From Lachnospiraceae bacterium (GTDB lineage Bacteria > Bacillota > Clostridia > Lachnospirales > Lachnospiraceae): 6,314 nucleotides of DNA. Position 1 is the first letter of the stretch, and each line of letters opens with the position of its first letter. This document shows positions 1 through 6,314 of the stretch, one piece after another. The position numbers were made by a program, and so were the translations under genes. The DNA lies in contig JAAVAF010000085.1 in the NCBI GenBank assembly GCA_014804225.1, positions 1 through 6,314 of the forward strand. Direction: 5' to 3'. Under the pieces are notes generated by a model. That model had not been told where the DNA came from. It made no database searches and saw only the letters and a list, made by a program, of their open reading frames with translations.

Positions 1-1067
1 ATCAGGCAGCGGCAGACGAAGTTGCCGCATTGATTGATACAATTTATGTGCAGCAAAGAACTGACGATACTGACCGCCAATGCGCAGAGGCAAAAGCCGC
101 ATGGGATGCATTGACAGATACCCAAAAAGAGCTTGTAGAAGGAGAAAATGCGGATCCGGATTATTTTGGCAGAGATACGGGTGATGCTTCCAAAGATGAT
201 CCGCGCAATCAAGACGATATCGGAGAGAATGAAATTCTGGTAGTCAGCTTCGGTACTTCATTCAATGACAGCCGTGTCGATGATATTAAGGGGATTGAAG
301 ATGCAATTCAGGAGGCAAATCCAGACTGGTCTGTAAGAAGAGCTTTTACAGCACAAATTATTATCAATCATGTACAGGCACGTGATAACGAGTTCATTGA
401 CAATGTGGAGCAGGCGTTAGAGCGTGCAGTAGCAAATGGCGTTAAAAATTTAGTGATACAGCCGACACATTTGATGCATGGCGCAGAATATGATGAGCTG
501 ATAGACGCTGTTGAAGCTTATCAGGAGCAGTTTGAAACAGTAAAGGTTGCAGAGCCGCTTCTTGGTGAAGTCGGTGCGGATGCGACAGTAATCAATGCAG
601 ACAAAGAAGCCGTTGCGAAGGCACTTACAGAAGCGGCAGTGAAGGATGCCGGATATGAGAGTTTGGATGAAGCAAAGAAAGATGGTGTGGCATTCGTCTT
701 TATGGGACATGGTACTTCTCATACAGCAAAAGTATCTTATAGTCAGATGCAGTCACAGATGGAAGTGCTCGGATACGATAATGTGTTTATCGGTACGGTA
801 GAAGGTGAGCCAGAGGAAACTTCTTGTGAGGCAGTTATAGAGGCAGTGGCACAAGCAGGGTTTCAAAAGGTGCTTCTTCGTCCGCTGATGGTTGTAGCAG
901 GTGATCATGCCAATAATGATATGGCGGGCGATGATGAGGATTCGTGGCTTAGTGCATTTTGGACATCCGGTGAGTTTGACAGTGTGGATACACAAATTAC
1001 CGGTCTTGGTTCCATTGAAGCAATTCAACAGCTTTATGTAGCGCATACAGCGGATGTTATAAATTAG
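1..1067 (+). CDS. cbiK: CbiK-type sirohydrochlorin cobaltochelatase with N-terminal surface module, 5' partial, probably exported
   Basis: This family inserts Co2+ into sirohydrochlorin in the anaerobic cobalamin pathway; some members can use Fe2+. The reading frame is already open at base 3 and the first possible start is a TTG at 30, so the true start lies upstream of the window. The chelatase domain starts near 231 with ILVVSFGTSF and runs to the stop. The three metal-site residues known from Salmonella CbiK (Glu89, His145, His207) are present: Glu in HGAEYDE (codon 486-488), His in MGHGT (708-710) and His in AGDHA (906-908). The family blocks RPLMVVAGDHANNDM and LYVAHT are also intact, so the enzyme looks functional. 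About 75 visible residues precede the domain, which is unusual because classical cytoplasmic CbiK starts almost directly at the ILVVSFGT strand. This extension suggests an exported protein, but no signal peptide is visible because the 5' end is missing. The next gene starts 27 bases downstream. The family call is firm; export and true substrate are inferred. Confidence 0.93.
   Translation, partial: QAAADEVAALIDTIYVQQRTDDTDRQCAEAKAAWDALTDTQKELVEGENADPDYFGRDTGDASKDDPRNQDDIGENEILVVSFGTSFNDSRVDDIKGIEDAIQEANPDWSVRRAFTAQIIINHVQARDNEFIDNVEQALERAVANGVKNLVIQPTHLMHGAEYDELIDAVEAYQEQFETVKVAEPLLGEVGADATVINADKEAVAKALTEAAVKDAGYESLDEAKKDGVAFVFMGHGTSHTAKVSYSQMQSQMEVLGYDNVFIGTVEGEPEETSCEAVIEAVAQAGFQKVLLRPLMVVAGDHANNDMAGDDEDSWLSAFWTSGEFDSVDTQITGLGSIEAIQQLYVAHTADVIN
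3..230 (+). other. N-terminal extension of the CbiK protein: predicted helical surface-protein module plus acidic linker
   Basis: The first part (to about base 143) is alanine-, aspartate- and glutamate-rich and looks helical. It ends in a W-x-x-L-T-x-x-Q-K-x-L-V pattern whose Trp codon is at 102-104. From memory, similar short modules (a helix starting V-x-x-L-I-D, then A-W/Y-x-A-L-T-x-x-Q-K) recur in secreted and cell-wall proteins of clostridia. Bases 144-230 encode an Asp- and Gly-rich linker (ADPDYFG, then several DD and GD pairs) without an obvious fold. The module has no counterpart in Salmonella CbiK. Its upstream boundary is outside the window, so the number of copies and the presence of a signal peptide cannot be judged. 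Confidence 0.6.
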
Positions 1068-1081
1068 AAATTTTAAAATGG

Positions 1082-1087
1082 TAGGAG
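1082..1087 (+). promoter_or_regulatory. Ribosome binding site for the NEAT-like lipoprotein gene
   Basis: TAGGAG lies seven bases before the ATG at 1095, an ideal Gram-positive arrangement. It fixes the start that gives an intact lipoprotein signal peptide. Confidence 0.8.
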
Positions 1088-1094
1088 CATTATT

Positions 1095-2036
1095 ATGAAA
1101 AAATATATTGTACTTGTTATGATGCTGCTTTTTCCGGTTTTCCTTGGAGGATGCGGTGACAAAAGCAGTATAAAGGAATTTGAGGCTACTACGGATACGG
1201 TTATTTCTCCGGAAGAAACGGACAAGATGCCGTCAGAAACATCACCAGAAGAAAATGACAAGACGCTGTCGGAAACATCACCGGAAGAAAATACCGAAAG
1301 AAATGAAGCAGCAAAATTGGCGGATGGAATATATACGGCAGAGTTTATCACGGACAGCAGTATGTTTCGTGTAAATGAAACTTGTGACGGGAAAGGAACG
1401 TTGACGGTGGCAAACGGGGAAATGACCATTCATATTTCCCTTGGCTCCAAAAATATCTTAAAGCTTTATCGCGGATTTGCCGAAGATGCGGCAAAAGAAG
1501 AAGATGCTAATTTGATTTTACCGACCGAAGATACGATTACATACAGCGATGGTATGACCGAAGAAGTCAATGGATTTGATGTTCCTGTTCCAGCGTTGGA
1601 AACGGAATTTGATTTGGCTCTGATTGGAAAAAAAGGAACATGGTATGACCACAAAGTCAGCGTTTCCAATCCTGTTCTGTCGGAAGGATCTGTACAGGAC
1701 AATCATGAACAATCCTTTGAAGACGGTGTATACAGTGTGGAAATCTCCTTTGAGGGCGGAACTGGTAAGGCTCAAATCTTATCTCCCGTGACTGTTACGG
1801 TAACAGATCAAAAGGCAACTGCAACGGTACAGTGGAACAGTCCCAATTATGACTATATGTTGGTAGATGGCGAAAAATATCTGCCAATCAATACGGAAGG
1901 GGATTCTGTGTTTGAAATCCCCGTTCTATGCTTTGATCAGCCAATGAATGTTGTCGGTGATACGGTAGCAATGAGTAAGCCTCATGAGGTGGAATATACG
2001 ATTACATTTCATTCCGATACAATGGAAAAAGAGTAA
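1095..2036 (+). CDS. Lipoprotein with two NEAT-like (iron-transport-associated type) domains
   Basis: This 313-residue protein has a clear lipoprotein signal peptide: basic MKK, a hydrophobic core and the lipobox LGGC with Cys20 as the lipidation site. It should therefore be anchored on the outer face of the membrane. Residues 39-68 form an acidic, Thr/Ser/Pro-rich repeat linker. Two beta-rich domains follow, at about 75-192 (opening LADGIYTAEF) and about 207-307 (opening FEDGVYSVEI). Each opens with DG-x-Y, then alternating beta strands; the second closes with EYTITF. This order resembles NEAT domains, which bind heme in Gram-positive iron uptake, but the canonical C-terminal YxxxY heme motif is not evident in the second domain. 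There, NYDYM (251-255), DQPM (281-284) and AMSKPHE (292-298) supply Tyr, Met and His that could serve as ligands. It lies between the chelatase and the binding-protein gene, suggesting a surface receptor or ligand-handing role. Lipoprotein status is firm, NEAT relationship moderate, ligand unknown. Confidence 0.8.
   Translation: MKKYIVLVMMLLFPVFLGGCGDKSSIKEFEATTDTVISPEETDKMPSETSPEENDKTLSETSPEENTERNEAAKLADGIYTAEFITDSSMFRVNETCDGKGTLTVANGEMTIHISLGSKNILKLYRGFAEDAAKEEDANLILPTEDTITYSDGMTEEVNGFDVPVPALETEFDLALIGKKGTWYDHKVSVSNPVLSEGSVQDNHEQSFEDGVYSVEISFEGGTGKAQILSPVTVTVTDQKATATVQWNSPNYDYMLVDGEKYLPINTEGDSVFEIPVLCFDQPMNVVGDTVAMSKPHEVEYTITFHSDTMEKE
1209..1298 (+). repeat. Coding tandem repeat, 36-bp unit (12 residues), about 2.5 copies
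   Basis: Unit 1 is 1209-1244 (PEETDKMPSETS), unit 2 is 1245-1280 (PEENDKTLSETS), and a partial third copy starts at 1281 (PEENTE). The units are in frame, acidic and likely disordered. They form a spacer between the lipid anchor and the first folded domain. Nearly all differences are single bases, consistent with recent tandem duplication, so copy number may vary between strains. Confidence 0.85.
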
Positions 2037-2040
2037 ATAG

Positions 2041-3237
2041 ATGAGAAGAATTACAATTATTTTGCTTTTAACAGGATTGTTATGGTTACACGGTTGCAGC
2101 GGTCCTTCTTCCGCTTCTGATTCTGCATTTGAAACAAAGACGGAAGCACTAGTAGGTTCTGAACATGAAGTAGAAACGGTTAGCGAACCTCAAACAGCAT
2201 TGGTATATGAAAGAAGCATGGAATTACAGTATGCCAAACAGTTTACCGCAGACTACTACACAAACGGTGTCGTCATGGTTTCCGTAGCAGACGGCAGAAA
2301 ATACTGCATTGTTCCTGAGGACGCAAAACCGCCGCAAGATCTTGAAACGGATATCATCATATTACAGCGTCCCTTGGAAAATATTTATCTCGTTGCATCG
2401 GCTGTAATGGATATGTTTTGTGAATTGGATGCGCTTGAATCAATTCGGTTTTCAGGACAAAAGGCGGAGGGATGGAGTATTCCAAAAGCACAGGAGGCGA
2501 TGGAACAAGGAACGATTTTATATGCGGGAAAGTACAGTATGCCTGATTATGAGTTGATTGTTTCCGAAGGGTGTTCTCTTGCAATCGAGAACAATATGAT
2601 TCTGCATTCACCGGAAGTGATCGAGAAATTAGAGGATTTTGGAATACCGACCTTGATTGACCAATCCAGTCATGAAAGTCATCCGCTCGGAAGAGTAGAG
2701 TGGATTAAACTCTACGGTGTCCTGCTTGGAAAAGAAGAGGAAGCAAAAGCCGCTTTTGAAAAACAGGTGCAAAGCATGGAAAGAGCAGCTGCAGATATTC
2801 CATCGGAAAAGACCGTTGCTTTTTTCTATATCACGACTAACGGCATGGTTAATGTCAGGGCATCATCGGACTATGTGCCGAAAATGATACAGCTTGCCGG
2901 CGGAAGATACATTTTTGAAGATTTAGGGGACAGTGACAGCAGTCGCTCCACCGTGACAATGCAGATGGAAGAATTTTACCAGACAGCAAAAGATGCAGAT
3001 TATTTGATTTATAATAGCACAATTGACGGCGAAATCGAATCTGTTGACGCATTACTGCAAAAGGAAGCGCTCCTAAAAGACTTCAAAGCAGTCCAAAATG
3101 GTAACGTTTGGTGCACCACAAGGGATATGTATCAGCAGTCCATGTCCATCGGGCAGATGATTGAAGATATTCACAGTATGCTTTCCGACAATGCATCTGC
3201 GCGGGAAAACATGGCATATTTGTATCCTTTAGAATAG
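2041..3237 (+). CDS. TroA/FecB-type substrate-binding lipoprotein of an iron/cobalamin-class ABC importer
   Basis: This 398-residue protein captures substrate outside the membrane and delivers it to the permease encoded next. A short signal peptide with the lipobox LHGC (Cys19) is followed by a Ser/Glu-rich linker to about residue 55. The mature part has the two-lobe layout of class III binding proteins such as FecB, FhuD and BtuF. The N-terminal lobe contains DIIILQRPLENIYLV and SAVMDMF (about 104-125), then YAGKYSMPDYELIVSEG (161-177). The linker-helix region near 210-235 contains ESHPLGRVEWIKLYG and LLGKEEEA, and the C-terminal lobe runs from KTVAFFY (257) to the end, with LIYNSTIDGE near 322-331. 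The start lies four bases after the previous stop, with AAAAAGAG at 2026-2033 as a modest ribosome site, implying translational coupling. The substrate cannot be read from sequence: heme, siderophore, corrinoid or another tetrapyrrole are all possible for this class. Confidence 0.88.
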   Translation: MRRITIILLLTGLLWLHGCSGPSSASDSAFETKTEALVGSEHEVETVSEPQTALVYERSMELQYAKQFTADYYTNGVVMVSVADGRKYCIVPEDAKPPQDLETDIIILQRPLENIYLVASAVMDMFCELDALESIRFSGQKAEGWSIPKAQEAMEQGTILYAGKYSMPDYELIVSEGCSLAIENNMILHSPEVIEKLEDFGIPTLIDQSSHESHPLGRVEWIKLYGVLLGKEEEAKAAFEKQVQSMERAAADIPSEKTVAFFYITTNGMVNVRASSDYVPKMIQLAGGRYIFEDLGDSDSSRSTVTMQMEEFYQTAKDADYLIYNSTIDGEIESVDALLQKEALLKDFKAVQNGNVWCTTRDMYQQSMSIGQMIEDIHSMLSDNASARENMAYLYPLE

Positions 3238-3254
3238 AAAGGCATGATGACAAG

Positions 3255-4277
3255 ATGCGAAAAGAACACAGAAAAATTCGCTGTAGAACTGTCTTGATTC
3301 TGCTTGGGATAGGCTGTATTTTGTTCCTGTTCTGCAATATTTTATATGGAAGTGTTTCGATTCCGCTTCAAGCATTTTTACAGTTTTTTTCAGGAGCGGG
3401 AAGCGAAGAAACATATGGACAGATTGTAATGGAAATCCGCTTTCCAAGAGCTGTTTCGGCGCTCTGGCTTGGCGGTGCGCTTGCGTTATCCGGTTATTTG
3501 TTACAGACCTTTTTTCATAATCCGATTGCGGGTCCTTTTGTCTTAGGGATTTCATCGGGCTCTAAACTGATGGTTGCAGTGATAATGGTATTTTTTCTTG
3601 GAAAGTCAATTAAAGTCAGCTCAACAGCCTTGATTTTGGCAGCTTTTGTGGGCGCACTGCTTTCTATGGGATTTGTCCTGTTACTGTCAGAAAGAGTGAA
3701 CAATATGTCAATGCTGGTAATCAGTGGTGTTATGATTGGATATATCTGCTCGGCAGTTACCGATTTTATTGTGACGTTTGCAGATGATGCGGATATTGTT
3801 AATTTGCATAATTGGTCTCGCGGGAGCTTTTCGGGAATGGCATGGGATAAGGTGATTCATATGAGCATCGTTATATCAATAACGTATGTGATTGTTTTCC
3901 TTTTATCAAAACCAATCAGCGCGTATCAACTCGGAGAGATGGATGCCGTGAGCATGGGCGTAAATGTCCGTATGCTCCGTATTTGGCTGATTTTACTTTC
4001 CAGTATTCTTTCCGCTTGTGTTGTTGCTTATGCCGGTCCGATTTCTTTTGTCGGAATCGCAGTTCCGCATCTGGTAAAGACTTTTCTTGGAACAAGCAGA
4101 CCTATCCTGATGATACCGGCTTGTTTTCTGGGTGGAGGAATGTTTTGTCTTGCGTGTGATTTCATCGCAAGGACTGTATTTGCACCGACGGAATTAAGCA
4201 TCAGCACCGTCACGGCTGTTTTTGGCGCACCGATCGTGCTGTGGATTATGACAAAACGCAGACGCGAGGGTTTTTGA
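3255..4277 (+). CDS. FecCD/BtuC-type ABC transporter permease
   Basis: This 340-residue integral membrane protein is the translocation pore and probably works as a homodimer, since only one permease gene is present. It carries the family blocks in order: IRFPRAVSALWLGGALALSG (61-80), HNPIAGPFVLGISSG (88-102), the cytoplasmic coupling region near LGEMDAVSMGVNV (227-238), GPISFVGIAVPHLVK (261-275), and ARTVFAPTELSISTVTAVFGAP (305-326). Length and hydrophobic segments fit the usual ten-helix family fold. The tail KRRREGF is basic and cytoplasmic. The ATG at 3255 is preceded by AAAGG at 3238-3242, a rather long 12-base spacing. Two ATGs at 3244 and 3247 sit nearer but are out of frame, so initiation may lean on coupling to the preceding gene 17 bases upstream. 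The family supports iron-siderophore, heme and B12 uptake; the sequence does not separate these. Confidence 0.94.
   Translation: MRKEHRKIRCRTVLILLGIGCILFLFCNILYGSVSIPLQAFLQFFSGAGSEETYGQIVMEIRFPRAVSALWLGGALALSGYLLQTFFHNPIAGPFVLGISSGSKLMVAVIMVFFLGKSIKVSSTALILAAFVGALLSMGFVLLLSERVNNMSMLVISGVMIGYICSAVTDFIVTFADDADIVNLHNWSRGSFSGMAWDKVIHMSIVISITYVIVFLLSKPISAYQLGEMDAVSMGVNVRMLRIWLILLSSILSACVVAYAGPISFVGIAVPHLVKTFLGTSRPILMIPACFLGGGMFCLACDFIARTVFAPTELSISTVTAVFGAPIVLWIMTKRRREGF
4266..4270 (+). promoter_or_regulatory. Ribosome binding site that decides the ATPase start
   Basis: GAGGG, inside the last codons of the permease gene, lies nine bases before the ATG at 4280. It favours this ATG over the in-frame ATG at 4241, which would add 13 residues unlike the family and overlap the permease by 37 bases. 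Confidence 0.65.
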
Positions 4278-4279
4278 AT

Positions 4280-5071
4280 ATGGAACAATATTATTTTCAA
4301 ACACAAAAGATGTGTGTGGGCTATGATGGGAAGCCAATTATCAAAGACATCGAAATCACGCTGCCCAAAGGCGAAATTTTAACGTTAATCGGTCCAAACG
4401 GCGCAGGGAAATCCACTGTCTTAAAAAGTATTGCAGGACAACTACGTCTGCTTGACGGAGTCGTATACCTTGGAAAAGAACTGCTCTCGGAAATGTCCGG
4501 AAACGAACGTGCAAAAAAAATATCTGTCGTATTTACGGACCGTTTACAGACAGAGCTTATGACGTGCCGAGAGGTTGTAGCAACAGGACGGTATCCGTAT
4601 ACAGGACGGTTTGGCGTGCTTTCAAAGGAGGACGAGCGAATTGTCGATGAGGTGATTGCATTGGTACAAATCACGGATATCTGCGATCAGGATTTTCGAA
4701 AAATCAGTGACGGACAAAGACAGCGGGTGTTGCTTGCAAGAGCAATCTGTCAGGAGCCGGAGCTTCTCATATTGGATGAGCCGACTTCCTATTTAGATAT
4801 CCGATATCAGTTGGAATTTCTTTCTGTATTACAGGAAATGCGGAAGAAAAAAGGGCTGACTGTTATCATGTCACTTCATGAACTCGAGCTTGCCAAAAGG
4901 ATATCCGACAAGCTTCTCTGCTTAAAGGGGGCATATATTGATCGATATGGAACGCCTGCTGAAATTTTTAATGATAGATATATCGGGCAGCTTTTTGATA
5001 TTCCAAAGAGCAGTTTGAAACAGATAGACAGTACACTGCTCGCATATGTAGAGCAAATTGAAACATGGTGA
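4280..5071 (+). CDS. FecE/BtuD-type ABC transporter ATP-binding protein
   Basis: This 263-residue cytoplasmic ATPase powers the permease encoded two bases upstream. Motifs in order are Walker A GPNGAGKST (38-46), the family stretch EVVATGRYPYTGRFG (98-112), an ABC signature ISDGQ (142-146), Walker B LLILDEP (162-168), the D-loop SYLD (170-173) and the H-loop MSLHE with His200. All catalytic residues for ATP hydrolysis are present. Two features are unusual: the second residue of the GGQ core is Asp in ISDGQ instead of the common LSGGQ, and the usual Q-loop glutamine appears replaced in VVFTDR (around Thr86). I recall similar forms in other clostridial FecE-like proteins, so this may mark a subfamily rather than damage. 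The very tight spacing to the permease supports coupled translation and a shared complex. Confidence 0.94.
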   Translation: MEQYYFQTQKMCVGYDGKPIIKDIEITLPKGEILTLIGPNGAGKSTVLKSIAGQLRLLDGVVYLGKELLSEMSGNERAKKISVVFTDRLQTELMTCREVVATGRYPYTGRFGVLSKEDERIVDEVIALVQITDICDQDFRKISDGQRQRVLLARAICQEPELLILDEPTSYLDIRYQLEFLSVLQEMRKKKGLTVIMSLHELELAKRISDKLLCLKGAYIDRYGTPAEIFNDRYIGQLFDIPKSSLKQIDSTLLAYVEQIETW

Positions 5072-5106
5072 AAATAATTTACACTGTCGCAATTTTCTAT
5101 AAAAAG

Positions 5107-5113
5107 AGGAAGG
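5107..5113 (+). promoter_or_regulatory. Ribosome binding site for cobyric acid synthase gene
   Basis: AGGAAGG ends five bases before the ATG at 5119 and is the strongest ribosome site in the window. The downstream gene can thus be translated efficiently on its own, despite the 47-base gap from the ATPase gene. Confidence 0.75.
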
Positions 5114-5118
5114 AAGCT

Positions 5119-6314
5119 ATGGCGAAGGTCATTATGATACAGGGAACCATGTCCAATGTCGGGAAAAGCCTGATTGTGGCGGGATTATGCCGGTTAATGG
5201 CGCGTGATGGATACCGCGTAGCGCCGTTTAAGTCACAGAACATGGCACTCAACTCCTATATCACGGAGGAAGGACTGGAAATGGGGCGGGCACAGGTGAT
5301 GCAAGCAGAAGCTGCGGGTATCCAGCCGTTGGTCTGTATGAATCCCATTTTACTAAAACCGACAAATCACATCGGTTCACAGTTAATTGTCAACGGACAG
5401 GTCATTGGCAATATGAGTGCAAAAGAATATTTTGCTTACAAAAAGAATGTATTTCCGGAAGTCGAAAAGGCATTTCGGCAGTTGGAGGAGCTTGTCGATA
5501 TTATCGTTATTGAGGGGGCGGGAAGTCCGGCGGAGATTAATCTGCGCGAAAATGATATTGTAAACATGGGACTTGCCGAAAGGATAGACGCACCGGTGCT
5601 TCTTGTCGGAGATATTGACAGAGGCGGCGTATTTGCTCAGCTTTTAGGAACCTTGATGCTACTTACAAAAACAGAACGGGAACGCGTAAAGGGATTGATT
5701 GTCAACAAATTTCGGGGGGATCGATCACTGTTTGACTCTGGTGTTAAAATGTTGGAGAAAAAATGTCATTGTTCTGTGCTCGGCGTGGTTCCCTATATGG
5801 AGTTATCGTTAGAGGACGAGGACAGTTTAACGCAGCGATTTGAAAAAACAACAGCTTCGGGTGTAATTGATATTGCCGTGATTCGTTACCCAAGGATTTC
5901 TAATTTTACAGATTTTAATGTTTTTGAACAGAGTCTGGACGTATCTGTTCGTTATGTCACATCTGCTTCCCAGCTAGGCAGTCCGGATTTGATTTTTCTG
6001 CCGGGAAGCAAGAATACCATTGATGATTTGCATTGGTTACGTGAAAATGGTCTGGAAGCGGCAATTATAAATTGTGCAAAAGATGTGCCGATTTTTGGTA
6101 TCTGTGGTGGGTATCAGATGTTGGGAATGCGTATTTTGGATCCGGAGTGCGTTGAAATGGGCGGCAGTATAGAGGGTATGGGGCTGCTTCCGATTGTTAC
6201 TGAACTGCAAAGAGAAAAAGTACGCTGTCAGATAAAAGGCATTCTTCCAAAAGTAGAAGGGATTTTTGCCACATTATCGAATATGGAATACAGCGGATAT
6301 GAAATTCATATGGG
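5119..6314 (+). CDS. cbiP: Cobyric acid synthase (glutamine-hydrolysing amidotransferase), 3' partial
   Basis: CbiP (CobQ) uses ATP and glutamine to amidate the b, d, e and g carboxylates of adenosylcobyrinic acid a,c-diamide, giving adenosylcobyric acid in the cytoplasm. From the ATG, 398 complete codons are open before the window ends; the family is about 500 residues, so roughly 100 C-terminal residues are missing. The N-terminal dethiobiotin-synthetase-like ATPase domain has the P-loop GTMSNVGKS (9-17), then PFKSQNMALNS (36-46), EMGRAQVMQAEAAG (54-67), NPILLKP (75-81), IEGAGSPAEINL (131-142) and GDIDRGGVFAQL (164-175). The glutaminase domain shows LPGSKNT (294-300) and the nucleophile elbow FGICGGYQM with Cys329 (codon 6103-6105). 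GYEIHMG, near the cut end, is a conserved block in this family. The catalytic His lies beyond the window. The gene sits downstream of the importer, linking it to corrinoid assembly. Identification is near certain; cobQ is the alternative symbol. Confidence 0.97.
   Translation, partial: MAKVIMIQGTMSNVGKSLIVAGLCRLMARDGYRVAPFKSQNMALNSYITEEGLEMGRAQVMQAEAAGIQPLVCMNPILLKPTNHIGSQLIVNGQVIGNMSAKEYFAYKKNVFPEVEKAFRQLEELVDIIVIEGAGSPAEINLRENDIVNMGLAERIDAPVLLVGDIDRGGVFAQLLGTLMLLTKTERERVKGLIVNKFRGDRSLFDSGVKMLEKKCHCSVLGVVPYMELSLEDEDSLTQRFEKTTASGVIDIAVIRYPRISNFTDFNVFEQSLDVSVRYVTSASQLGSPDLIFLPGSKNTIDDLHWLRENGLEAAIINCAKDVPIFGICGGYQMLGMRILDPECVEMGGSIEGMGLLPIVTELQREKVRCQIKGILPKVEGIFATLSNMEYSGYEIHM

Noticed and set aside
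30..32. TTG at 30 as the start of the chelatase gene
   Set aside because: The frame is open to the window edge and the codons before it continue the same alanine/aspartate-rich module, with no ribosome site upstream.
1062..1080. AT-rich palindromic stretch after the cbiK stop as a terminator
   Set aside because: It has no GC stem and no following T-run, and the next gene's ribosome site begins almost immediately.
1073..1429. Minus-strand open frame of 118 codons opposite the lipoprotein start
   Set aside because: It lies antisense to a well-supported gene. Its Ser/Val-rich repeats are the complement of the 36-bp repeat, and it has no recognisable family.
3229..3555. Minus-strand open frames around the junction of the binding-protein and permease genes
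   Set aside because: They overlap two confident plus-strand genes and show no credible protein features.
4241..4279. Upstream ATG as the ATPase start
   Set aside because: It would overlap the permease by 37 bases and add residues not seen in the family. The ATG at 4280 has a well-spaced GAGGG site.
4321..4674. Minus-strand open frame of 117 codons opposite the ATPase
   Set aside because: It is a shadow of the conserved ABC ATPase coding sequence; its composition shows no domain of its own.
5058..5103. Possible promoter before cbiP (TTGAAA at 5058, TATAAA at 5098)
   Set aside because: The two hexamers are 34 bases apart, and neither has a good partner at 16-18 bases; AT-rich gaps give such matches by chance.
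5072..5118. Cobalamin riboswitch or terminator between the ATPase and cbiP genes
   Set aside because: 47 bases is far too short for a cobalamin riboswitch, and no stem-loop with a U-tract is visible.

Overview
The window reads as a single plus-strand gene cluster from a low-to-mid GC Gram-positive anaerobe, most likely a gut clostridial Firmicute such as a Lachnospiraceae member. The grounds are purine-rich AGGAG-type ribosome binding sites, two lipoproteins with typical Gram-positive lipoboxes, and a clostridial surface-protein type module at the start of the first gene. These are impressions from sequence, not search results. Six genes run in the same direction with gaps of only 27, 4, 17, 2 and 47 bases. 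I see no internal terminator or convincing promoter, so they are probably one operon whose promoter, and any riboswitch, lies upstream of the window.

Layout: (1) 1-1067, 3' part of a CbiK-type cobaltochelatase that carries a non-catalytic N-terminal extension and is probably exported; (2) 1095-2036, a lipoprotein with an acidic 12-residue tandem repeat and two DG-x-Y beta-sandwich domains resembling NEAT (iron-transport-associated) domains; (3) 2041-3237, a TroA/FecB-type substrate-binding lipoprotein; (4) 3255-4277, a FecCD/BtuC-type permease; (5) 4280-5071, its FecE/BtuD-type ATPase; (6) 5119-6314, the 5' part of cobyric acid synthase CbiP/CobQ, which runs off the window end.

Working model (inference): the first two products act outside the membrane, binding a tetrapyrrole or metal and inserting or removing a metal ion. 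The binding protein, permease and ATPase then import the product. CbiP ties the import to corrinoid (vitamin B12) assembly, although iron or heme acquisition remains a serious alternative. The most interesting point is that a chelatase normally found in the cytoplasm appears to be a surface protein co-transcribed with an uptake ABC transporter. No RNA genes, mobile elements, CRISPR arrays or non-coding stretches over 300 bases were seen.
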